Positions 1 through 5,346 of a DNA stretch of 7,258 nucleotides are shown here, piece after piece. The stretch's first letter is position 1. The number at the start of each line of letters is the position of its first letter. Made by a program: the position numbers and the translations under genes. Under the pieces are notes generated by a model. That model worked only from the letters and a program-made list of their open reading frames with translations, made no database searches and was not told the origin of the DNA. Source of the stretch: Candidatus Parcubacteria bacterium (GTDB lineage: Bacteria; Patescibacteriota; Patescibacteriia; Patescibacteriales; UBA12075); contig JAGLNE010000110.1 of the NCBI GenBank assembly GCA_023139655.1, positions 1 to 7,258 on the forward strand. Reading direction: 5' to 3'.

Positions 1-2
1 GA

Positions 3-86
3 TATCTTCGGACCAAGTATGATCAAGCCAAGTCAAGCCTTAGGAAAATTGAACAAATTGATTATGACATTAAGATCAGAAAATAG
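3..86 (+). CDS. C-terminal end of an unidentified protein (partial)
   Basis: The frame starting at base 3 is open from the window edge to TAG at 84-86. It encodes 27 residues rich in Lys, Arg, Asp, Glu and Tyr (YLRTKYDQAKSSLRKIEQID, then YDIKIRK), which looks like a charged helical C-terminus. The gene would end just before the inverted repeat at 94-198. I do not recognise the family. The frame starting at base 1 is also open (to TAG at 91-93, ending in TLRSENSF), so the choice rests only on the more protein-like composition of the first. With so few codons, chance openness cannot be excluded. Confidence 0.3.
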   Translation, partial: YLRTKYDQAKSSLRKIEQIDYDIKIRK

Positions 87-93
87 TTTTTAG

Positions 94-198
94 ACCTCTT
101 GTCATTCTGAGCGGAGCGAAGAATCCCGTGGATATAGAGACGAGATTCTTCGCCCCCCTCCTCTCGCGAGAGGAGGGGTCCTCAGAATGACAAGAGGT
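94..198. repeat. Imperfect palindromic element with two internal hairpins
   Basis: The outer arms CCTCTTGTCATTCTGAG (95-111) and CTCAGAATGACAAGAGG (181-197) are perfect reverse complements over 17 bp, extended by A94-T198. Inside lie two further helices: GCGAAGAATC (116-125) with GATTCTTCGC (144-153), and a perfect 24-bp palindrome at 155-178 centred on TCGCGA. Folded, the element gives a three-way junction. The 'GTCATTCTGAGCGGAGCGAAGAATC' core is of a type I know as a dispersed, non-coding, MITE/REP-like repeat in many bacterial genomes. The right arm is followed by five T (198-202), so in RNA it could also terminate the gene ending near 86. No transposase is present. The minus-strand frame through it is a typical repeat-derived artefact. 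Confidence 0.8.
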
Positions 199-240
199 TT
201 TTAAATCGTTTAAACGCAATAAGTTAAAAATATCAAAAAA

Positions 241-1380
241 ATGTTTAACAAAGATATACTGCGCGCGGTGTCTGTGATGATCGGCTATATTATCGGGGTG
301 GGTATGTTTAGCCTGCCTTTTGTGGTGGCGCAGGGCGGAGTAGTACCGTTTTTGATTTTTATTCTTTTCTTCGGCGGTGTTCAGTATTTTCAACACATGA
401 TTTACGCCAACATGGTACTGGTAACTTCCGCCTATCATCGTATGCCTGGTTACGCCGGTATTTATCTGGGTAGAGCGGGCAAACACATAGTATTCGCGGC
501 CAAGATGATCGGCAATTGCGGCGCACTCCTGGCCTACATAATTATTATCGGTATTTTTTTAAACCAGCTTTTATCGCCAATGTTTGGCGGTAATGAATTT
601 TTATATTCGACAATTGTGTTTCTATTCGCGGCCGGGGTGGTTTTTTTCGGCATTAATACGATTGCCCGGGCAGAAATAATAATGAGCGGGTTGTTAATAT
701 TGGTGGTTTTGTTTATTATCATTAAAGGCCGGGCAGCGATTGAAATAAGCAATTATTTTATGGTTGATTGGCGGTATATGCTGATTCCATATGGCGCTAC
801 CTTAATGGCTCTGGACGGGAACGGCTCTATTCCGATTGTAGTTAAATTGCTCAAAAAAAACCCGGATCAAGTCAAGCGGGCAGTGCGACTCGGCACTTTA
901 GTGCCTGTCATTATTACGATATTATTTACTCTAACTATTGTCGGCATATCCGGCGGCTCTACCACCCCGGACGCTTTGGTCGGCCTAAAACAGATCCTTA
1001 ACAATGGAGTGATACTATTTTCTTTGATATTTGGGATTTTATCCATGACCACTTCGGTTCTTCTGGTAACCGAGGCGGTTAGGGAAACCTTGTGGTGGGA
1101 CTATAAAGTAAATAAAAATTTAGCCTGGGCCTTAGCGACCTTTGTGCCATATTCTTTATTTTTATTCGGAATTCGAAATTTAACCGATGTTATTAGCTTT
1201 GCCGGTGGGGTGGCGGGCGGTTTGTCGGCAATTATGCTTTTGTTGATTTTTAGAAACATGAAAGCAAAAAAGAATAATTTACAAATACTAAAATGGCAAA
1301 CCCCGAATTATATAATTTATTTTTTTATTTCTTTATTTGTCCTTGGCATGGGGTATGAATTATACTATTTTTTGTTTTAA
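241..1380 (+). CDS. Amino-acid permease, APC superfamily (AAAP/HAAAP-like)
   Basis: A 379-residue integral membrane protein with about 11 hydrophobic segments: roughly 8-30, 36-60, 83-110, 122-140, 144-162, 180-200, 216-237, 254-280, 293-311, 314-337 and 355-376. Segment 1 carries a broken-helix motif typical of the LeuT-fold APC superfamily (GYIIGVGMFSLP, 15-26). Segment 6 has YGATLMALDGNGSIP (184-198), followed by a cytoplasmic KLLKKNPDQVKRAV stretch, as in the AAAP/aromatic amino-acid permease branch. Its likely role is uptake of one or more amino acids, probably coupled to an ion gradient; the substrate cannot be read from sequence. The length is normal for the family. ATG at 241 is the first start after the repeat and precedes segment 1. 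No Shine-Dalgarno site or convincing promoter is visible in 199-240. The antiporter gene follows after 64 bp. Confidence 0.8.
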   Translation: MFNKDILRAVSVMIGYIIGVGMFSLPFVVAQGGVVPFLIFILFFGGVQYFQHMIYANMVLVTSAYHRMPGYAGIYLGRAGKHIVFAAKMIGNCGALLAYIIIIGIFLNQLLSPMFGGNEFLYSTIVFLFAAGVVFFGINTIARAEIIMSGLLILVVLFIIIKGRAAIEISNYFMVDWRYMLIPYGATLMALDGNGSIPIVVKLLKKNPDQVKRAVRLGTLVPVIITILFTLTIVGISGGSTTPDALVGLKQILNNGVILFSLIFGILSMTTSVLLVTEAVRETLWWDYKVNKNLAWALATFVPYSLFLFGIRNLTDVISFAGGVAGGLSAIMLLLIFRNMKAKKNNLQILKWQTPNYIIYFFISLFVLGMGYELYYFLF

Positions 1381-1444
1381 TTTTTTGAATTTAGAATTTG
1401 AAATTTATTTGGGATTTGGTGCTTGGAGTTTATAATTTAATCAT
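1381..1444. repeat. AT-rich degenerate GAATTT-type repeat between genes
   Basis: The gap between the permease and antiporter genes is made of loosely repeated 6-9 base units (TTTGAATTTAGAATTTGAAA, then GGGATTTGG and GGAGTTTATAATTT). It contains no recognisable promoter, hairpin or terminator, so the two genes may be cotranscribed. GGAG at 1425-1428 lies 16 nt before the ATG at 1445, too far for a normal ribosome-binding site. Confidence 0.45.
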
Positions 1445-2446
1445 ATGGATATCGCTTTTAAACTATTTATAATAATTCTGGTTAGCTACGGCTTTAGCCG
1501 CGCAGCTTATCGTTTGCATTTATCAAAAGTGATCGGCATGATCGTGGCTGGCTTGTTTCTTACTTTTCCTTTGGCTTATGAGCATTTAATATTAGGTCAC
1601 GAAGCGATGGTAGAAGGTCTGGCAACTGTTGGCTTGATCACCTTGATGTTTTTAGCCGGCTTTGAGGTGTCGGGCAATTTGCTTTTTAAAGAAGAAAAAG
1701 ACGCTATTATTGTAACTCTTTTTACCTTGACCACATCACTTCTTGCCGGTACGATTGTTTTTACTCTCTTGGGCTTTGATTTGCCGGCGGCAATTATCAT
1801 GGGCATTTGTTTTGGCGTTACGGCCGAGGGGACAAAGGCCCGCGTATTACTGCAGCTAAAAAAGCTTAAGACCAAGCTCGGAGCGCTTCTTATGGGTACT
1901 GGTATTATTAATGATATTATTGGGGTGTTTTTGCTTTTGCTTGTCAGCTATATTTTTACGCGCGGCTTTCAAGTGTCAGAATTGTTTACTTTATTCGCGG
2001 TTCTTTTGGCATTTTTCGCCGGGATGATGGCGCATTATTCATTGGATCGTTTCAGCGCCAAGCTAAAACGAATAGAAAAATTATTACTATTTTCTTTGGT
2101 CCCTTTCTTTTTTGTAAACATGGGAATTAAGTTTGATTTTCATTCTTTAAGGCTTGATTGGTGGATATTCCTAATTGTGCTTGTCGTCGCCACCTTGAGC
2201 CAGATCATAGGGGTGTTTTTAACGAAACCGATAACTAAACTTAGGCCGAAACAATTATTTTTGGTTGGCTGGGGCATGAATTCCCGGGGGGCAGTGGAAT
2301 TGGCGATTGCTTATATTGCCCTTAGTATTGGTCTCTTACCACCCACGCTGTATTCAGCCCTGGTTCTTACGGCTTTGGTTAGTACTATATTTTTCCAGAT
2401 AATTATATTTAGAATGGTTAAGAAAAATCCCGGCATAATGGACTAA
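1445..2446 (+). CDS. Cation:proton antiporter, CPA superfamily, shortened core
   Basis: A 333-residue membrane protein matching the Na+/H+ exchanger fold (Pfam PF00999 type). In order: an N-terminal helix with RLHLSKVIGMIVAGLFL (23-39); GLITLMFLAGFEVS (63-76), the usual 'LLMFLaGLE' helix; the discontinuous-helix region GVTAEGTKARVLLQL (124-138); the ion-binding helix GTGIINDIIG (151-160) with Asn156-Asp157; PFFFVNMGIKFDF (220-232); and GMNSRGAVELAIA (277-289) with the conserved RG. The ND pair is the form usual in electroneutral CPA1 exchangers, whereas CPA2 proteins usually have DD. Overall similarity in the other motifs is nearer CPA2/Kef, so the subfamily is uncertain. Only about 63 residues separate Asp157 from the FFFVNMG motif, fewer than I expect, and there is no C-terminal TrkA-N domain. 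It probably serves pH or Na+/K+ homeostasis. No Shine-Dalgarno site is visible. The next gene starts 11 bp downstream. Confidence 0.82.
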   Translation: MDIAFKLFIIILVSYGFSRAAYRLHLSKVIGMIVAGLFLTFPLAYEHLILGHEAMVEGLATVGLITLMFLAGFEVSGNLLFKEEKDAIIVTLFTLTTSLLAGTIVFTLLGFDLPAAIIMGICFGVTAEGTKARVLLQLKKLKTKLGALLMGTGIINDIIGVFLLLLVSYIFTRGFQVSELFTLFAVLLAFFAGMMAHYSLDRFSAKLKRIEKLLLFSLVPFFFVNMGIKFDFHSLRLDWWIFLIVLVVATLSQIIGVFLTKPITKLRPKQLFLVGWGMNSRGAVELAIAYIALSIGLLPPTLYSALVLTALVSTIFFQIIIFRMVKKNPGIMD

Positions 2447-2457
2447 ATAAATGTTTT

Positions 2458-2958
2458 ATGAAAGTAGTAATTATATCCGACATTCATGATAATATTGTAA
2501 ATTTAAATAACTGTTTGTCTTGGTGTAAAAAGAATAATATTGAAGAGTTAATTTGTTGCGGCGACGTAACAAATATTGAAACAATAGAAGCTATGGCTGC
2601 GAATTTTCCGGGTATAATACATTTGGTAAGGGGTAATATTAATTTATACGAAGAGAAAGATATTAAAAAATATGCTAATATAAATAATTATGGTCGCTTA
2701 GGATTTTTTAAGCTGGATAATTATAATATTGGATTTTGTCATGAGCCATTTTTAATTGAAGAAGTTAAGAAAAAAGGTAAATGTGATTATATTTTCTATG
2801 GCCATACTCATAAGCCCTGGATAGAGGAGAAAAATAAAATTAGAATGGTTAACCCCGGTACGCTTGGAGGAATGTTTCAGAAAGGCACTTTCGCGGTTTG
2901 GGAAACAACAAAAAATATAGTTGAATTAAAAATATTGGAAAAAATCAATTTGGCATGA
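2458..2958 (+). CDS. Calcineurin-like metallophosphoesterase, YfcE/MJ0936-like
   Basis: A 166-residue soluble protein carrying the metallophosphoesterase metal-site motifs in order: DIH (Asp8, His10), GDV (Asp36), GN (Asn60), a single His in FCHE (His95), GHTH (His116, His118) and NPGT (132-135). These would bind two metal ions for phosphodiester hydrolysis. Length and motif spacing fit the small YfcE/MJ0936/YsnB group (Metallophos_2). The usual GNCD is GNIN here, and the usual THGH before the GHTH block is reduced to CHE, so activity may be altered. The physiological substrate is not known. The stop overlaps the next start as ATGA (2955-2958), indicating translational coupling to the MEMO-AMMECR1 gene. 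No Shine-Dalgarno site precedes ATG 2458. GC is about 27% over 2461-2760 by hand count, far below flanking genes, which hints at separate ancestry. Confidence 0.85.
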   Translation: MKVVIISDIHDNIVNLNNCLSWCKKNNIEELICCGDVTNIETIEAMAANFPGIIHLVRGNINLYEEKDIKKYANINNYGRLGFFKLDNYNIGFCHEPFLIEEVKKKGKCDYIFYGHTHKPWIEEKNKIRMVNPGTLGGMFQKGTFAVWETTKNIVELKILEKINLA

Positions 2959-4502
2959 ATAAGTATTATGTATTATTTTTTTTAATAATTTTTATATTCC
3001 CTGCTTGTATCAATAATAATATGGAATCAAGCAAATTCAAGTCTCCAAGCTTTGATCAGGTTCGATCGCCGGCAATGGCCGGACAATTTTATCCGGCTAA
3101 CGCCCGTATTTTAGAGAAAAAAACAAAAGATTATTTAGAATCTGCCAATTCAGGTTTAGAGTTAGCTCTAAACCTTAAGGCGATCATTGTTCCTCATGCC
3201 GGCTATGATTATTCCGGGCTGGTGGCTGCTCATGGTTTTAACCAGGTCAAAGGAAAAGAAACAGGAACAGTGGTAATTATTTGCAATTCGCACACGGATT
3301 ATTTCCCAGGAATCGCGATTGATGAGTCAGATGCCTGGGAGACACCGCTCGGGCAAGTCCCTGTTGATCGCGATATGGCGGAACGATTAGTAGCGTCAAG
3401 CCAGGCAATTAGATTTAACACTGAAGTGCATACTAGCGATCATACTCTGGAAGTACAGTTACCATTCCTACAAACCGTTCTTAAGGACGGTTTTAAAATT
3501 GTGCCAATCGTATTTGGCAATACCGGTGACAAGGCATACTTAGAATTAGCTTCGGCCCTGGCTGATAATCTGGGAGAAAACGATTTGGTGGTAGTATCCA
3601 CTGACCTGTCGCATTATCCCAGCTACGCTGACGCTAAATCTATTGATGAGCTTACTTTGGAAAAAATAAAAAATAGGGATATTAAAGCATTAGAAGAGCA
3701 TATTAAAACGATAGAGAGTAAAGGAGTAGCAGGTCTACAAACTCTTTGTTGCGGGATTGATGGGGTGAAGACTTTAATAACCTTGGCGAGCAAATTAAAT
3801 TGGGATCAAGTAGAGATTCTTAAATATTTGAATAGTGGGGATGTTGAGATTGATGATAAGGCGCGGGTGGTGGGGTATGGAAGCATGGCCTTTGGCCAGA
3901 CAACAGACAACAGACAACAGACAACAGAAAATATTGATTCTGCAATTAATGTTTTAAATAGTAAACAAAAAATTGAGCTTTTAAATATAGCGAAAAAAAC
4001 GGTTGAAGCAAAGGTCAGAGGGGAAAAATTACCGGAGTTTGATGTTCGGGATGAGCGTTTGAATTGGAAAGAGGGGGCTTTTGTTACGCTTAAGATAAGA
4101 GGTGAGCTTCGTGGTTGTATCGGCCAAATTATTCCGTCCGCTAAGCCGCTTTGGCAAGTAGTGCGTGATATGGCGGTTTCCGCCAGTACGGAAGATCCAC
4201 GTTTCCCACCAGTTAGTGAAAACGAATTGGAAAAGCTTGAATATGAAATCAGCATTTTGTCTGCGCCTAAGAGAATAGATGATTGGCAAAAAATAGAGAT
4301 GGGTAAGCATGGCGTTATTATAAAACGAGGTTACCAATCCGGCGTATTTTTGCCGCAAGTTGCCACCGAAACCGACTGGGACAAAGAAACTTTTCTCTCT
4401 GAGCTTTGCGCGCAAAAAGCCGGGCTACAGCCGAATTGTTATAAAGACAAAGCCACTGAAATTCAAATTTTTACGGCTCAGGTTTTTGGGGAAAACAAAT
4501 AA
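2955..4502 (+). CDS. MEMO-AMMECR1 fusion (AmmeMemoRadiSam proteins B and A), predicted lipoprotein
   Basis: A 515-residue two-domain protein. Residues 1-18 form a hydrophobic signal ending FPAC, with Cys18 the candidate lipid-modified residue (the lipobox is atypical: Phe at -3, Pro at -2). Residues 37-314 are a MEMO domain, structurally related to class III extradiol dioxygenases: AMAGQFYP (40-47), VPHAGYDYSG (79-88, His81), NSHTDY (His113), SDHTLEVQLPF (161-171, His163), STDLSHY (215-221, His220) and CCG (265-267). Residues about 328-513 are an AMMECR1 domain with LRGCIG (385-390). The two families co-occur with a radical SAM enzyme in many prokaryotes; the biochemical role of the set is unsettled, and no radical SAM gene lies in the window. 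ATG 2955 is chosen because of the ATGA overlap and the signal it supplies; Met23 would give a cytoplasmic form. The linker is encoded by a heptanucleotide repeat. Confidence 0.87.
   Translation: MNKYYVLFFLIIFIFPACINNNMESSKFKSPSFDQVRSPAMAGQFYPANARILEKKTKDYLESANSGLELALNLKAIIVPHAGYDYSGLVAAHGFNQVKGKETGTVVIICNSHTDYFPGIAIDESDAWETPLGQVPVDRDMAERLVASSQAIRFNTEVHTSDHTLEVQLPFLQTVLKDGFKIVPIVFGNTGDKAYLELASALADNLGENDLVVVSTDLSHYPSYADAKSIDELTLEKIKNRDIKALEEHIKTIESKGVAGLQTLCCGIDGVKTLITLASKLNWDQVEILKYLNSGDVEIDDKARVVGYGSMAFGQTTDNRQQTTENIDSAINVLNSKQKIELLNIAKKTVEAKVRGEKLPEFDVRDERLNWKEGAFVTLKIRGELRGCIGQIIPSAKPLWQVVRDMAVSASTEDPRFPPVSENELEKLEYEISILSAPKRIDDWQKIEMGKHGVIIKRGYQSGVFLPQVATETDWDKETFLSELCAQKAGLQPNCYKDKATEIQIFTAQVFGENK
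3898..3928 (+). repeat. Heptanucleotide tandem repeat (AGACAAC)4 in the interdomain linker
   Basis: AGACAAC occurs four times without a mismatch at 3898-3904, 3905-3911, 3912-3918 and 3919-3925, followed by AGA. It encodes the polar linker QTTDNRQQTTEN (315-326) between the MEMO and AMMECR1 domains. The unit is seven bases, so gain or loss of a copy changes the reading frame. The +1 frame then reaches TAA at 3955-3957 and the +2 frame reaches TGA at 3935-3937, both before the AMMECR1 domain. Confidence 0.9.
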
Positions 4503-4521
4503 AATTAGCATTTTCAAAGGG

Positions 4522-4550
4522 TTGACGGGTAATTGCGATTATGTTAATCT
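4522..4550 (+). promoter_or_regulatory. Extended -10 sigma70-type promoter for upp-uraA
   Basis: TTGACG (4522-4527) and TAATCT (4545-4550) are separated by 17 bp. The -10 is preceded by TG one base upstream (TGT, 4542-4544), giving an extended -10. Initiation near 4557 would leave a leader of about 120 nt before the upp start. This is the best promoter-like sequence between the MEMO-AMMECR1 stop (4502) and upp. A weaker alternative is TTTACA (4625-4630) with TTTAAC (4649-4654) and an 18-bp spacer. Confidence 0.6.
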
Positions 4551-4581
4551 AAGATAAGAAAATTTAAAATATTAGCAATTT

Positions 4582-4610
4582 AACGTTCTAAAGGAGGAGC
4601 GTTTTTTTTT
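4582..4610 (+). terminator. Terminator-like hairpin in the upp leader (possible attenuator)
   Basis: AACGTTC (4582-4588) pairs with GAGCGTT (4597-4603) through seven pairs including one G-U. The loop is TAAAGGAG, and the 3' side runs directly into a T tract (4602-4610). The stem is short and not GC-rich, so termination would be partial. It lies downstream of the promoter at 4522-4550 and upstream of upp, which suggests either leader attenuation of upp-uraA or simple termination of the upstream operon. GAGCGTT can alternatively pair with a second AACGTTC at 4618-4624. Confidence 0.5.
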
Positions 4611-4667
4611 GCGATTAAACGTTCTTTACAATTAGTTAAGCCAACCATTTTAACGGTAAAAACCGGA

Positions 4668-4674
4668 AAGGGGG
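4668..4674 (+). promoter_or_regulatory. Shine-Dalgarno site fixing the TTG start of upp
   Basis: AAGGGGG (4668-4674) lies five bases before TTG 4680. There is no in-frame ATG or GTG nearby, and the encoded N-terminus (MSLHIVDHPLVKHKIGVLRE) aligns with the usual start of uracil phosphoribosyltransferases. The TTG start is therefore well supported. Confidence 0.75.
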
Positions 4675-4679
4675 TAGTT

Positions 4680-5306
4680 TTGAGTTTACACATTGTTGAT
4701 CATCCTTTGGTTAAGCACAAGATCGGTGTTTTGCGGGAGGATGGACTGTCAAAGTTAATTTTTCGGATGGTGGTCCATGAACTTACCAGCTTGTTGATTT
4801 ATGAGGCCTTGCGCGACTTGGAATTGGAGAATAAAAAGATCATGGGCTGGGAGGGCGAAGTTATGGTACAAAGGATCAAAGGAAAGAAATTGACCTATGT
4901 GCCAATTTTGCGGGCCGGCATGGGCATGGAGTCTGGACTTTTGTCAATTATTCCGCAGGCCAAGGGTAGTATTATTGGCTTTTATCGCGATGAAGAATCG
5001 CTTAAACCAGTTCCTTATTACGACAAGGTAATTAAAGATGTTCCAGAGCGGATCGCCTTGGTGCTTGACCCAATGCTGGCTACCGGCGGCACTGCCTGTG
5101 CTTGCTTTGCAAAGCTAAAAGAAAAGAATTGCAAAGACATTAGAGCGCTTTTTTTGGTCGGAGCCCCGGAGGGAGTAAAAAAAGTTCAAAACGAACATCC
5201 AGATGTTAATATTTGGCTGGCCGCTTTAGACGAAAAACTCAATGAAGTTGGTTACATTATTCCCGGTCTAGGAGACGCCGGGGACAAGATTTTTGGCACG
5301 AAGTAA
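4680..5306 (+). CDS. upp: Uracil phosphoribosyltransferase
   Basis: Converts uracil and PRPP to UMP and pyrophosphate in pyrimidine salvage; cytoplasmic. The 208 residues equal the length of E. coli Upp. Visible hallmarks are HPLVKHKIGVLR (8-19), VPILRAGMGMESG (74-86), GFYRDEESLKP (100-110), the PRPP-binding loop LDPMLATGGT (129-138), VGAPEGV (160-166), and the uracil-binding C-terminus AALDEKLNEVGYIIPGLGDA (181-200) followed by GDKIFGTK. All key positions appear intact. Translation starts at TTG, a weaker start codon, which may lower expression relative to the following permease gene. uraA begins 40 bp downstream on the same strand with no terminator between, so the pair should be one operon driven by the promoter at 4522-4550. 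Confidence 0.97.
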   Translation: MSLHIVDHPLVKHKIGVLREDGLSKLIFRMVVHELTSLLIYEALRDLELENKKIMGWEGEVMVQRIKGKKLTYVPILRAGMGMESGLLSIIPQAKGSIIGFYRDEESLKPVPYYDKVIKDVPERIALVLDPMLATGGTACACFAKLKEKNCKDIRALFLVGAPEGVKKVQNEHPDVNIWLAALDEKLNEVGYIIPGLGDAGDKIFGTK

Positions 5307-5346
5307 TTACCATATCAGTTAACCCCAAAAAGAAAGGAAGAAAACC

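Noticed and set aside
199..240. Promoter directly in front of the amino-acid permease
   Set aside because: The stretch is AT-rich, but I could not find a -35/-10 pair with proper spacing, so none is claimed.
76..486. Minus-strand 136-codon frame through the inverted repeat
   Set aside because: It lies over the repeat and opposite the permease gene, and encodes the SSRERRGAKN/FFAPLRMTRG text that such repeats typically give. No homology or start signal supports it.
4029..4415. Minus-strand frames opposite the AMMECR1 domain, and the + frame 4360-4557
   Set aside because: They overlap a strongly supported domain in another frame, show no recognisable motifs, and are shadows of the real gene.
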